A DNA stretch of 64,000 bases from Fidelibacterota bacterium (GTDB taxonomy: Bacteria; Fidelibacterota; UBA8477; JABMPR01), in NCBI GenBank assembly GCA_016845065.1, contig JAERTG010000023.1, positions 62,001 to 126,000 of the forward strand. Reading direction: 5' to 3'. The first letter of the stretch is position 1. Each line of letters starts with the position of its first letter. The position numbers and the translations under genes are program-made. Positions 45,442 through 54,746 of the stretch are shown here, piece after piece. The notes beneath the pieces were generated by a model, which was not told where the DNA came from, made no database searches, and saw only the letters and a program-made list of their open reading frames with translations.

Positions 45442-46815
45442 ATGGTCGCCATCCATATCATTGATGATGACACCGAGGTCAGAGAGGTCTTAAGAGAACT
45501 CTTTGAAACGGATGATTATGAGGTATCTACCTTCAATTCAGCAGAAGATGCGCACCCCTACATACTCCGTGAAAATCCTGATCTGATTTTATTAGATATC
45601 GGGTTACCAGGGATGGATGGTCTTACCTATCTCGAGAAGCTCAAGACTGAATTCGAAGATGTGGAAGTTATCATGATCACTGGTCAAGCAGATATTCGTT
45701 CAGCGATCCGAGCAATAAAGTTAGGAGCCATGGATTATATCCGTAAACCAATTGATCCTGATGAATTAAAGATCCAGGTCAATCACGCCATTGACCGGAG
45801 AAAGAAACGTGAACAACTAAACTATCTTCAGATAAAGAGTCATCTTCAGTTTGGTGATATTGTGGGTACCAGTGAACCCATGCAAAAAGTTTATCAGTTT
45901 ATCTATCAGGTGGCTGAATCTTCAAAAACAACGGTACTTATCCGTGGTGAAACTGGTACTGGCAAAGGACTCGTAGCCCGGTCAATACATTACCAGAGTC
46001 CTCGGGCTAAGCAGCCATTCATTGAAGTGAATTGTTCAGCGATCCAACCCAGTTTGCTTGAGTCAGAATTATTCGGACATGAAGCTGGTGCTTTCACAGA
46101 CGCTAAAAACAGAAAAAAAGGGCTACTGGAATTAGCCCATGATGGAACTTTCTTTCTGGATGAGGTTGGTGACATGAACCTGGCATCACAATCCAAACTA
46201 CTGAAGGTACTGGAAGAAAAGACTTTTCGACGTGTTGGTGGAACAAAAGAGATTAAAATTGATGCTCGCATAATTAGTGCATCATCTCGAGATTTGATGC
46301 AATTGGTTGAACAAAAAAAATTCAGAGCTGATTTATATTACCGCCTAAATGTTGCTTCGGTTCGGCTCCCAGCACTTCGTGAACGGGGTGATGATATCCT
46401 TGTTTTAGCCAATTACTTCCTTGATTTTTTCAATAAAGAATTTAATCGCAGTATCCGTAATATTTCCCCTGCTGCTCAGAAAATGCTGATTGGACATTCA
46501 TGGGTGGGGAATGTCCGAGAGATCCGAAATGTCATTGAGAGGGCAGTGCTGTTTGAGCAGAGTGATGTTCTTTCATCTGAAACGATCAGCCTCCAACAGG
46601 TATCCAGTGCTGAAGGGACGCCGGCACAGGTGGTTCCTGATTTAAATCAAGAATATCAACTCCCTGATGAAGGTATATCACTTGAGGAGTTTGAACAGCA
46701 CTTGTTGCAGCAAGCCCTTGATCGGGCTGGTGGGAATAAAACAAGGGCTGCCGCCTTACTTGGTCTTAGCAGAGAGACCATGAAATACAGGCTAAAAAAG
46801 TTTAACCTTTCCTAA
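45442..46815 (+). CDS. sigma-54-dependent response regulator (NtrC family)
   Basis: 457 residues: receiver domain with Asp52 ('LLDIGLPG'), AAA+ core with Walker A GETGTGKG at 169-176, the sigma-54 contact loop written GAFTDA (216-221, a natural variant of GAFTGA), Walker B 'TFFLDE' and a C-terminal Fis-type helix-turn-helix ('GGNKTRAAALLGLSRETM'). Phosphorylation would activate sigma-54 promoters. It is followed after 44 bases by a kinase-like gene. A sigma-54 target in the window is not evident. Confidence 0.95.
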   Translation: MVAIHIIDDDTEVREVLRELFETDDYEVSTFNSAEDAHPYILRENPDLILLDIGLPGMDGLTYLEKLKTEFEDVEVIMITGQADIRSAIRAIKLGAMDYIRKPIDPDELKIQVNHAIDRRKKREQLNYLQIKSHLQFGDIVGTSEPMQKVYQFIYQVAESSKTTVLIRGETGTGKGLVARSIHYQSPRAKQPFIEVNCSAIQPSLLESELFGHEAGAFTDAKNRKKGLLELAHDGTFFLDEVGDMNLASQSKLLKVLEEKTFRRVGGTKEIKIDARIISASSRDLMQLVEQKKFRADLYYRLNVASVRLPALRERGDDILVLANYFLDFFNKEFNRSIRNISPAAQKMLIGHSWVGNVREIRNVIERAVLFEQSDVLSSETISLQQVSSAEGTPAQVVPDLNQEYQLPDEGISLEEFEQHLLQQALDRAGGNKTRAAALLGLSRETMKYRLKKFNLS

Positions 46816-46859
46816 TTGAATTGTTGATTCAGATGACTGAGAAGTGAATAAGTGGGGCC

Positions 46860-47582
46860 ATGAAAGATAAGCTAAATAACATACAAATTGATCATCTTGA
46901 TATCGAAGGATACGAGGAATTGATGGAGTTGGTCTTCGCCTATACTGCCACTGCCCATGATTTTGGGTTCACTCACAAGATGAATAATCGCTTCACTTCT
47001 CTTTCCATGAATGCATCCTTCTTAAAACAGGCCCTAGAGAACAAAGACTATGAAAAAGCTTTGGCAAGAGCCACTCAGGTCTCTGACTCCATTAGTAATC
47101 TGGTCAAATATTCCCAGGAATTGATGAGCACTGACTTAATAAACTCAAACAGTAAGCAGTTCGAGTTCCCAGGTATAATCTCTACCGTTGTGGAAAAGCT
47201 CATTAAACTCCCAACATTTGCCAACATTGAGATTGAGTTGGACCTTTTCCCAGAAGTAGTGAAAACCACTTCTAACCCTGGGATAATTTGGGTTTTTCTC
47301 TATGCCTTCTTTAAGCACGTGAAACGCTATAAAGTTGATGGTCCCGTCTCTCTGCGTACGAGTTACGATGATAAGAATAATAAGTACATTATCCAAACTG
47401 ACGTAAAGGAGATTTTGAAAGTTCCAGGAGACACTCATAAGGGGTCGAGTATAGCGATCCCATCCGCTGGCGAAGTTCCCTTTCGCTATTTAGCCCGGGT
47501 GATCAGAAACGTTTCCACCAAGTTTGAATTGATCCATCGAACTGAGCGACCCCTCACCCTGGAACTCAAACTTACTCTTTAG
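46860..47582 (+). CDS. truncated histidine-kinase-like protein without an ATP-binding site
   Basis: 240 residues. The N-terminal part resembles a kinase dimerisation domain: 'TAHDFGFTHKMNNRFTSL' has a histidine (His33) followed by Asp as in 'AAHDFNNVM' of the hybrid kinase at 50 kb, and helices like 'NASFLKQALE'. The C-terminal half has a GHKL-like sheet but no N-box, no DxGxG and no glycine lid, so it should not bind ATP. It could be a phosphotransfer domain (as in Spo0B-type proteins) feeding the adjacent NtrC-type regulator, or a phosphatase. Directly downstream of that regulator. Confidence 0.65.
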   Translation: MKDKLNNIQIDHLDIEGYEELMELVFAYTATAHDFGFTHKMNNRFTSLSMNASFLKQALENKDYEKALARATQVSDSISNLVKYSQELMSTDLINSNSKQFEFPGIISTVVEKLIKLPTFANIEIELDLFPEVVKTTSNPGIIWVFLYAFFKHVKRYKVDGPVSLRTSYDDKNNKYIIQTDVKEILKVPGDTHKGSSIAIPSAGEVPFRYLARVIRNVSTKFELIHRTERPLTLELKLTL

Positions 47583-47600
47583 ATTTTCCAGTTATTGGGT

Positions 47601-47638
47601 CATATAAACCGGTTTTTTCACCCGCTATGGTTTATATG
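47601..47638 (+). terminator. inverted repeat, possible terminator of the NtrC-kinase-like operon
   Basis: CATATAAACC and GGTTTATATG, perfect 10-base arms around 18 bases, starting 19 bases after the stop codon, followed by CCCCACACTTTTTT. A long loop makes it a weak but plausible terminator. Confidence 0.5.
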
Positions 47639-48088
47639 CCCCACACTTTTTTCTCTAATTGTTTCATCTCCAGCAGAATAAATCATCTCAATCTCGCATG
47701 AAGAACATTTAATAATCCGATTTCCTCTATTCTCACCATCTACCGGAAAACCACCTTAAAACATTCATTTACAGCACTGTAGATGTAATAGTACTCCTCA
47801 AGTATCTCTTAAAGCACCCCTTATTTTGCATTATTTCAACCCAATATCAGGGTAAAATTTGATCATTTTCAAAGTCTGGCATGAAAATTGGCTTGCTATA
47901 GTAAGCCGAATCATAGTATCTTCTGTCTATTGCTTAAAGTTTTGCATTAAGAAACTCGTGAAAATACTATTGATTCGAAGAGGCTGGCTTTGTAGAAGTA
48001 CATCTTCGAAACAAGATGGATCTCGCGATTGTGGAATCTAGACCCTTTCGCCTGCCTCGCATATGAGGAAAAGAAAAATTTGCTACAC

Positions 48089-48124
48089 TCGTTAACGATA
48101 GAAGAATTCGTTAATGATTAATCA
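48089..48124 (+). promoter_or_regulatory. two 10-bp palindromes upstream of the lipoprotein gene
   Basis: TCGTTAACGA (48089-48098) and TGATTAATCA (48115-48124) are both perfect palindromes and lie 30-66 bases before the ATG at 48155. They are operator-like. Confidence 0.35.
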
Positions 48125-48154
48125 TATGGTAAATGTTTAGGAAGGAATTGTCTC

Positions 48155-48766
48155 ATGAAACATGGAAATTGGTTGCGGAATACAGTATTGGCCTTCACGG
48201 TCTTAATACTCCAATTCTGTTCTGTAAATCCATTGGCTCCAGAAATGAATGGTGGAGAGAATGGAATCCCGCAAGATCAGATCACCTGGGTGAATTGGAA
48301 TCCTGAAACTATAGCTGAGCTTGAAGGGGCATTAGATGGAGCACTACCTCGTCGTGCCAGGGGTTATGAATCAAAAAAGATTCATAGCCAACGTGGGGGT
48401 ACTGTTGGTGGGCGTTCAACATTTGGTAATTTTGTTGAAGTGCCAGAGGATGCTTTCGATGAACGCAAATTGGACATAAGTGTCCGCGTGCTTCATGTGA
48501 ATGCAGGTGGTCAGACGGCTGCTGGTGTGGAATTTTTACCAAGCAGGAACTACGATGCAGATGTAAGAATTACTCTCAGTTGGGAATTTCTTGATGTTGA
48601 AGGAGATGACTGGGAAAGTCTAAATCTACAGCCCTACTATAGTGAAGACCAAGGTGTAACATGGTTTCCTGTAGAAGATTTCAGTATCAATGCTGATGAC
48701 AGGACAATCAGCTTTAGTATTGATCACTTCACCCAGTATGGGTGGGCTCTGGACGAGGATGATTAA
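48155..48766 (+). CDS. putative lipoprotein of unknown function
   Basis: 203 residues with a hydrophobic leader ending 'LILQFCS' (lipobox-like, Cys near 22). An Arg/Gly-rich linker ('RRARGYESKKIHSQRGG') leads to a C-terminal beta-rich region with 'YSEDQGVTWFPVEDFSI' and ending 'FSIDHFTQYGWALDEDD'; 'DHFTQY' is typical of ZU5-like domains in secreted FCB proteins. Function not recognised. It lies upstream of a TPR gene, 68 bases apart. Confidence 0.75.
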   Translation: MKHGNWLRNTVLAFTVLILQFCSVNPLAPEMNGGENGIPQDQITWVNWNPETIAELEGALDGALPRRARGYESKKIHSQRGGTVGGRSTFGNFVEVPEDAFDERKLDISVRVLHVNAGGQTAAGVEFLPSRNYDADVRITLSWEFLDVEGDDWESLNLQPYYSEDQGVTWFPVEDFSINADDRTISFSIDHFTQYGWALDEDD

Positions 48767-48834
48767 GCGAGCCATAAGGCGTGTCCAACTATTTACTACT
48801 ATGCAAACACACATAAATAAAGAAGACATAAATT

Positions 48835-50073
48835 ATGGGTGACAAGAATTTACAATCATTCCTAAGCGCTGTCCACAAGCTGGCAGTAGAAAGATGTGGG
48901 CAAGATTTTGCCGACTATCTGATACAGCTGCGAGCGGAGCGGGAAAGACTGCTTAAGAAGAGTTGGAAGAAAACTACACCTAAGACTCTGGTGAGCAAGG
49001 GTGAAGTGTTCCGCGAGATCGATTTTGATACGATCCAGCTTCATTCCTCAAAGTTCCTGGACGAACGGCAATATCTTGAATTGCTTTATGAAATTGCAAA
49101 GATTGCGATTCCCTATGGCCAATTTCACAAAGCACAACAACTGCTTCTGACCTTAAAGGATCATTCTGATCTGGCAAGCGACGATCACTTTGCCGTACAA
49201 GTCCACCAACGTCTGGGCGATATTTCTTTCTATCTATCAGATTTCAATACCAGCTTAACTGAGTATGAGCTGTGTATGGACTATTATAAGAAGCTCAAGA
49301 ATCCTCAACGACTGGCTGGAATCATGCTTTCAGCAAGTGTTGTTCTGGTCGAAAAGGGGGAGGTTGAACGAGCAGAGATATTGATGCAGGAAGCCAAAGC
49401 TCTGGCTACTGAATATCAGCTCAAGAAAATGTTGATCAAAATCAACATGAACCTGGGTAACATTTACCATATGAGGGGTTCCTATGATGACTCATTGAAC
49501 CATTTGAAGCAGACTCTAGAGCTTCTGGATGAGAACAATGATAGTACCCTTCGCGCAAGAATACTGCATAACATCGGGCTAGCCTACAAGGCTAAGCACG
49601 AGGATGAGAAAGCATTGGATCTCTTTAACGAGAGTATTGATCTTTCCACCACTGCAGAGAATACCTACATGAAGAGCCTCACTTATCTGGAGAAATCCGA
49701 ACTCTTATATCGTCAGGATGATTTGTCAGCTGGAACAGCTCTGGCTACATCCGCGTTTCAAGCCTTTTCACAGTTTGGTGATCGACTCAGCATAGGTGAA
49801 ACCTATAAAATCCTTGGTATGATCTCCGGAAAACGGAAGAAATACCGAACTGCACAGGCATTCCTGGAAAACAGTCTCAGAATTTGTAGAGACCACAATA
49901 AACCACTGAATGTCGGCCAAACGCAGGTTGAGCTTGCCCATCTCTTTTTGGACCAGGGAGACACGGAAAAAGCCATCAACTTGCTGAAAGAGGCCAAAGC
50001 TAGTTTCGTGGATTTACATGCATTGGATAGAGTTACAGAGGTTGAGGGAGAGTTATCTACCATAACCACGTAA
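48835..50073 (+). CDS. cytoplasmic TPR protein
   Basis: 412 residues, no signal peptide. At least six TPR hairpins run through the protein, e.g. 'INMNLGNIYHMRGSYDDSL', 'ILHNIGLAYKAKHEDEKAL', 'VELAHLFLDQGDTEKAI'. The first ~60 residues are basic and not TPR-like. It resembles TPR adaptor proteins that work beside two-component systems (Rap-like in overall architecture), though no specific phosphatase residue can be pointed out. It lies between the lipoprotein and the hybrid kinase. Confidence 0.85.
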   Translation: MGDKNLQSFLSAVHKLAVERCGQDFADYLIQLRAERERLLKKSWKKTTPKTLVSKGEVFREIDFDTIQLHSSKFLDERQYLELLYEIAKIAIPYGQFHKAQQLLLTLKDHSDLASDDHFAVQVHQRLGDISFYLSDFNTSLTEYELCMDYYKKLKNPQRLAGIMLSASVVLVEKGEVERAEILMQEAKALATEYQLKKMLIKINMNLGNIYHMRGSYDDSLNHLKQTLELLDENNDSTLRARILHNIGLAYKAKHEDEKALDLFNESIDLSTTAENTYMKSLTYLEKSELLYRQDDLSAGTALATSAFQAFSQFGDRLSIGETYKILGMISGKRKKYRTAQAFLENSLRICRDHNKPLNVGQTQVELAHLFLDQGDTEKAINLLKEAKASFVDLHALDRVTEVEGELSTITT

Positions 50074-50119
50074 CGCTCCAGGCTGTTCCTATGGATTACA
50101 AAACCTAGTTAGCAGTTAT

Positions 50120-50161
50120 CAGACCTACCCCAAGCTCAAGATTGAGTTTCGGGTAGGTCTG
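50120..50161 (+). terminator. long hairpin after the TPR gene
   Basis: CAGACCTACCC / GGGTAGGTCTG outer stem (11 pairs) with an inner CTCAA/TTGAG stem, giving nearly twenty pairs. There is little T-run downstream. A terminator or 3' stabiliser. Confidence 0.6.
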
Positions 50162-50249
50162 CGGGTTTCAGTATGAACCTGATTTCTATCAACTTCCCCA
50201 AGGTAATTTCTTGCTTAATAATATTAAAAAGTCAAATTATCCAATTGAT

Positions 50250-50271
50250 CAGACTGCTGTCACGCAGTCTG
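50250..50271 (+). terminator. second hairpin, upstream of the hybrid kinase
   Basis: CAGACTGC / GCAGTCTG (8 pairs, 6-base loop) followed by TTTAA, 23 bases before the kinase start. Either terminates read-through or shapes the kinase leader. Confidence 0.45.
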
Positions 50272-50294
50272 TTTAACCAATTATAAGGTAGGCA

Positions 50295-51761
50295 ATGAAG
50301 CCTCAAGACAACAAACTAAACCTTCAGGATGTCCTGGATCATTTAACAGATATGATCGCCTTAACGGATGCAGACTACAGTATCATAGATGCAAATCGTT
50401 CTGCAAATATCATTATTGGTCAGGGAAATGAGCTGACTGGTCAGAAATGTCATAAGGTTATTCATGATAAGAATCACCCCTGTGATAACTGTCCCCTACC
50501 TGAATCTCTGGAATCTGGAAGCCTGATAAATTCCAATTACTTTGATGCACGCTATGGAGAATTCTTTGAAGAGCGAACGCATCCTATCGTTGATGAGGAT
50601 GATCAGTTCAAGGGGTTCATAATTACGTTGCGTAATATTAGTGACATTAGAGCAGCTGAAGACGAATCAGCTCAGTCCCGTAGATTGGCATCAATAGGCA
50701 AATTAACGGCAGGGGCTGCCCACGACTTTAACAACGTTATGGCTGAGCTCATGGGTCAGATCAGATTTATCAAAAAGACTGCCAAAGATCCTACTCTGGT
50801 TAAACAGCTAGACATTCTTGAGGGGTCTACCAGAACTGGTTCTGATACGATTCGGCGCATGCTTGATTTTGCGAGTGGTGGAAGAGTTACAGAAAAAGAA
50901 AATTTGGAAACCGCCAATCTCATGCAGAATGTTGTGTACATGACTCAGGCGAGGTGGATGGAAGTTGAGCAGAAGGAAGGCATCATTATTTCTACCATCA
51001 ATGAATTTGAACCTGATCTATATATAGCAGGGAGTAAATCAGAAATAATCAATGCTGTCACCAACCTGATCTTCAATGGTGTAGATGCCATGCCAGATGG
51101 CGGTGTCTTAACCCTATCAAATTCTGAGAAAAATGGTAAAGTGTTAATCAGCGTTCAGGACACTGGGACTGGGATGACTGAGGAAGTACGCAATCGAATT
51201 TTCGATCCATTTTTCAGCACAAAGGGAAGTTCTGGTACAGGACTTGGTTTAAGTGAAGTTTATGGAACCATAAAACGTCACGATGGGGAGATTCTGGTTG
51301 AAAGTGAAGTCGGTGTGGGTACTACCATAAGTCTCGTCTTCGACAAGGTTGAGGCCATGTCAGTGGAGGTGCCAGTTCAGGCAATTGAAGTTCCTCCCAT
51401 CAGAATTCTAGCAGTGGATGATAATGAATTCATTACTGAGATGCTTACAGAATTACTCACTGACGAAGGTCACACGGTTTCTACATATACGTCTACAACT
51501 GAAGCCCTCGATGCATTCACAAAAAACGAATACGATCTGGTGATCACAGACATGGAAATGCCTGAAATGGGTGGTCGTGAATTCGCGGAGGTGATCAAAT
51601 CACACCAACCAGACATGCCCGTTCTCTTGCTATCGGGATGGCCCATCTTTCTAGAGGAAGAGCCCAATCTGGCAGAATTCATAGATTTTGCCCTGGCGAA
51701 ACCTTTTACTGTTGAGGATATTCAGAATGTCATTTTACAGGCACTCAAACTACGGGACTAA
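50295..51761 (+). CDS. hybrid histidine kinase (PAS - HisKA - HATPase - receiver)
   Basis: 488 residues, no transmembrane segment, so a cytoplasmic sensor. A PAS domain (about 10-120) carries three cysteines in 'CHK...HPCDNCP' (52, 63, 66), typical of PAS folds with a Cys cluster that can bind metal or sense redox. The kinase core has His143 ('AAHDFNNVM'), an N-box 'NAVTNLIFNGVDAMPDGG', G-box 'DTGTGMTEE' and 'GTGLGLSEVYGT'. A C-terminal receiver with Asp in 'VITDMEMPEMGG' ends the chain. The stand-alone CheY-like protein and the NtrC-type regulator are possible partners. Stop overlaps the convergent GH105 gene by four bases. Confidence 0.93.
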   Translation: MKPQDNKLNLQDVLDHLTDMIALTDADYSIIDANRSANIIIGQGNELTGQKCHKVIHDKNHPCDNCPLPESLESGSLINSNYFDARYGEFFEERTHPIVDEDDQFKGFIITLRNISDIRAAEDESAQSRRLASIGKLTAGAAHDFNNVMAELMGQIRFIKKTAKDPTLVKQLDILEGSTRTGSDTIRRMLDFASGGRVTEKENLETANLMQNVVYMTQARWMEVEQKEGIIISTINEFEPDLYIAGSKSEIINAVTNLIFNGVDAMPDGGVLTLSNSEKNGKVLISVQDTGTGMTEEVRNRIFDPFFSTKGSSGTGLGLSEVYGTIKRHDGEILVESEVGVGTTISLVFDKVEAMSVEVPVQAIEVPPIRILAVDDNEFITEMLTELLTDEGHTVSTYTSTTEALDAFTKNEYDLVITDMEMPEMGGREFAEVIKSHQPDMPVLLLSGWPIFLEEEPNLAEFIDFALAKPFTVEDIQNVILQALKLRD

Positions 51762-52888
51762 TTGTTTCCATTTTTAGTCAGGTTTATCATTTCAGATCCT
51801 GCTAAAAGGAATGCACCAGCTCCATAGGCATGCGTATCATCAAAAGTCACATCGCGCGGATCCATTCCTATATCTTGCACCCAACCTATCTTACCATCGC
51901 CATGAAGAGCCCGAGTCAAGGCAGACCACCCGTTTTCTACAACAGGTAAATACTCATTACTCTCTAGATAACCTTGGTTTATCCCCCAGGCCAAAGCATA
52001 GACAATAAACCCAGTTCCACTACTTTCAGGATTCGGATATTCATCTGGATCCAAAAGACTCGACCGCCAGAACCCATCAGCTCCCTGGAGGTCTTTCAGA
52101 GACATTGCCAGCGTTTTAAATAATTCTATGTAAGACTCACGCTGTTTGTCCGCTTCGGGGAGATATGGTATGATTCGCGACAATCCCGCTATTACCCACC
52201 CATTACCTCTTGACCAAAACACCTTTTCCCCATGTTTTGAGCGACGATAGAAGTAGCGCTTGTCACGAAAGAACAGACCAGAGTTGCGATCAAATAGGTA
52301 TTCAGCCGTGTCCCAATACATCTCGTGCAAATACTTAGAGTACTTCTTATTGCCAGTAGCGCTAGCCAGCTGCGCAAGCGTCGGTGGTGACATAAAAAGA
52401 GCATCGCACCACCACCAATCTTCTCGTCCAGGCTTAGAGGTCGCTATTAATTGGTCATAGACAGCCCTGGTAGCCTTGATATGACTCACATTCTTCGTCC
52501 TGGAGTATAGGCTCAGGTAAACTGAACCACAGGCATGATCCTCTGCATAACGTGTTCGGGGTCCAAGTGCATATTTGTTGCTTTCTGACCAATTAATAGC
52601 ATGATTATAATAGAAGTCATCGTCAGTAGCCTGATAAGCTGCCATAACACCAATAAAAAATGTTGAAGATACCCACCCAGATGGAGAGTGTTGATCTGAC
52701 ATGCGCCCTTGGATGGGATTTTCAAATTCGAATTGCGCAACACTTCGCATTTGGGACTTCATATCATCAATTTTTTGAATTTGATCTAGACTGAGATACT
52801 TCTGTCCCAGCAGCTGTGGGAGTGTCAATACAGTTATCATCACCACTATGCTAATTCTTGTAGCCCCTATTTGCCTTAGATTAGTCAT
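51758..52888 (-). CDS. GH105-like unsaturated rhamnogalacturonyl/glucuronyl hydrolase
   Basis: 376 residues with a signal peptide (about 10-28, ending near 'QLLGQ'). An (alpha/alpha)6 fold typical of GH88/GH105 is indicated by 'WWWCDALFMSPPTLAQLA' (with the catalytic Asp) and 'SRGNGWVIAGLSRI', plus 'YGAGAFLLAGSEM' at the end. These enzymes remove unsaturated uronic acid from oligosaccharides made by lyases acting on pectin-like or sulfated (ulvan-type) polysaccharides. Periplasmic by the signal peptide. The neighbouring maturase suggests a sulfated substrate; no lyase or sulfatase lies in the window. Confidence 0.9.
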   Translation of the reverse strand: MTNLRQIGATRISIVVMITVLTLPQLLGQKYLSLDQIQKIDDMKSQMRSVAQFEFENPIQGRMSDQHSPSGWVSSTFFIGVMAAYQATDDDFYYNHAINWSESNKYALGPRTRYAEDHACGSVYLSLYSRTKNVSHIKATRAVYDQLIATSKPGREDWWWCDALFMSPPTLAQLASATGNKKYSKYLHEMYWDTAEYLFDRNSGLFFRDKRYFYRRSKHGEKVFWSRGNGWVIAGLSRIIPYLPEADKQRESYIELFKTLAMSLKDLQGADGFWRSSLLDPDEYPNPESSGTGFIVYALAWGINQGYLESNEYLPVVENGWSALTRALHGDGKIGWVQDIGMDPRDVTFDDTHAYGAGAFLLAGSEMINLTKNGNN

Positions 52889-52989
52889 GAATTACCACTT
52901 TTTCTTTCTAATTCTATCATACCAACTCATTGGTTAAGTTCAATTACCTCTTTATCACTTTACTGAATTTACAGCTCATTTAGCAGCTT

Positions 52990-53157
52990 TTATGCAGATT
53001 TTTCTGGGCTGATGTGATCAAGAGGACAATATACATAAGATGCTTCAATCCTCAGATCTCTTTTACCAGGATTCGAGGTGTGGAAGACAAAATACCGCAA
53101 GAAAAGTCTATCAAAAGACCAATGTACTAACTTGAGATATGTTTTCAAGCAACCCAT
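52990..53157 (-). CDS. 55-aa small ORF coupled to the radical-SAM maturase
   Basis: Opens at an ATG one base after the maturase stop (TGA-T-ATG), the same spacing used in the mutasome operon. The product is basic and rich in aromatic residues ('KLVHWSFDRLFLRYFVF'). It is not recognised. Could be a short accessory peptide or even a radical-SAM substrate; equally it may be chance, since the only support is spacing and strand. Confidence 0.4.
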   Translation of the reverse strand: MGCLKTYLKLVHWSFDRLFLRYFVFHTSNPGKRDLRIEASYVYCPLDHISPEKSA

Positions 53158-53158
53158 A

Positions 53159-54451
53159 TCACCCAGCACAACAGATATCGTAGCTTGTGCCACTCCCGCA
53201 GGGACAGGGATCCTTCCCTTGTGGATTCAAAGATGGAAACCCTGCATCTTTTTCCTTCATCCACTGCATAATGTTCTCAGAGGGTTGTCGAAGTCTAAAT
53301 AACTCCTCTAATACACCCAATTCCGACCGTATGGATGTAAAAAAATATTTATATCCATTGCAGAGGTAGTTCAATCCGGGATCTCCATTTGAGCAGGTCA
53401 TAAATCTGTTCTTGGGACATTCTCCATGGCATAAATCCAAGACATTGCATTCGCGACAATCCTTTGGAAGTTTCTCAAGCTTGTCTTTTCCAAACTGAAT
53501 TTGAATAGGTGCTTGAATCATTCCCATGAGGGGTGTTTCCATAATATTGCCCAGGAGATGCTGAGGAAAAACGTGGTGGTCACATGGATATAAATCGCCA
53601 TTATGTTCAATCGCTAGAGCACGACCACAAGTCGCATTCCAAATGCACACACCTGCTGGCATATTCATTTGATTTGCTAGAGCTGATTCAAACTGCTGGA
53701 TGAATATGTTTCCCACATCTTCCCTCACCCAGCGCTGAAATATTTTCTCCAGAAAACGACCGTACAAATCGCCATTTACTGACCATTCTGACATCTCGAT
53801 GTGTGCTCCCTCTCCAGGGGCTACCGATTCACCGTTCTGATTTTTACGTTCTACAATAGGAATAAATTGCCAGTAAACACTTCCTGAAGATTTTAGGAAG
53901 TCATAAACTTCATCTGCGTAAGATTGATTCAATGCATTCACCACAGTCAGGGTGTTATAGGTGACTTCGTGTGCCTTGAGGAGTTCCAATGCTCTCATGA
54001 CCTGATCAAAGCTGCCCTCTCCACCTCGGTCTATGCGGTAAGTATCGTGCAGTTCTTTCGGACCATCTATTGAAAGCCCGACCAGAAAATTATTCTCCTT
54101 GAAAAATCTACACCAGGCTTCATTTAGAAGAATTCCATTTGTTTGAAATCCGTTCTCAATTCGTTTTGATCCCGCATACATTTCTTGTAAACGAACAATT
54201 TCCTGAAAATACTCCAATCCTAAGAGAGTCGGCTCTCCCCCTTGCCAGGTGAAATGTACTGGGTCAACATTGTGGCCTTCAATCTTTTGGCGAATTAATG
54301 TTTCCAGGACATCAGAATCCATTCGGAAGTCCTTTACCTCTGGATAAATCTTCTCTTTCTCCAGATAAAAACAATAGGTACAATCAAGGTTGCAACTGGG
54401 TCCGACTGGCTTTGCTATGATATTGAATGGATGTGAAGGATTAATCATCAT
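53159..54451 (-). CDS. anaerobic sulfatase-maturating enzyme-like radical SAM protein with SEC-C tail
   Basis: 430 residues. Radical-SAM cysteines at 20, 24 and 27 ('CNLDCTYC'), glycine-rich 'WQGGEPTLLG', and a C-terminal SPASM region with multiple Cys ('CRECNVLDLCHGECPKNR') matching anaerobic sulfatase maturases that turn Cys or Ser of sulfatases into formylglycine. The last 15 residues, 'CPCGSGTSYDICCAG', form a SEC-C zinc motif as in SecA, an extra not found on most characterised enzymes. No sulfatase is in view; GH105 is nearby, suggesting a sulfated-polysaccharide context. Confidence 0.9.
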   Translation of the reverse strand: MMINPSHPFNIIAKPVGPSCNLDCTYCFYLEKEKIYPEVKDFRMDSDVLETLIRQKIEGHNVDPVHFTWQGGEPTLLGLEYFQEIVRLQEMYAGSKRIENGFQTNGILLNEAWCRFFKENNFLVGLSIDGPKELHDTYRIDRGGEGSFDQVMRALELLKAHEVTYNTLTVVNALNQSYADEVYDFLKSSGSVYWQFIPIVERKNQNGESVAPGEGAHIEMSEWSVNGDLYGRFLEKIFQRWVREDVGNIFIQQFESALANQMNMPAGVCIWNATCGRALAIEHNGDLYPCDHHVFPQHLLGNIMETPLMGMIQAPIQIQFGKDKLEKLPKDCRECNVLDLCHGECPKNRFMTCSNGDPGLNYLCNGYKYFFTSIRSELGVLEELFRLRQPSENIMQWMKEKDAGFPSLNPQGKDPCPCGSGTSYDICCAG

Positions 54452-54535
54452 AAGATTTTTTTAGTGAATATTACCGTGCAGTACTCATCGTTGATTATGT
54501 AGCTAGACTTAGATCTCCATTGGACCGGAGTTATG

Positions 54536-54609
<74 letters not shown>

Positions 54610-54746
54610 ATATTTGTGTCAATGAATGAAACCACCGACACATTTTTCTTCTGTCAAACTCCTGTAGCCTGAAAGACTTAGACCGGAGGTAATGTCCGGC
54701 GTTTATACGCGCCGAAAGGTATTAGTCATACCAGCACATGCAAAAT

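Larger units (their letters stand above)
47583..48154. other. 572-base intergenic region
   Basis: Contains a perfect inverted repeat at 47601-47638 and two palindromes near 48089-48124. A 60-codon frame near 47859-48041 lacks a ribosome-binding site and convincing composition. I see no RNA gene. Confidence 0.6.

Noticed and set aside
46860-47582. Full histidine kinase
   Set aside because: N-box and glycine boxes are missing, so only a kinase-like call is supported.
47859-48041. 60-codon frame in the long intergenic gap
   Set aside because: No ribosome-binding site and non-coding-like composition.
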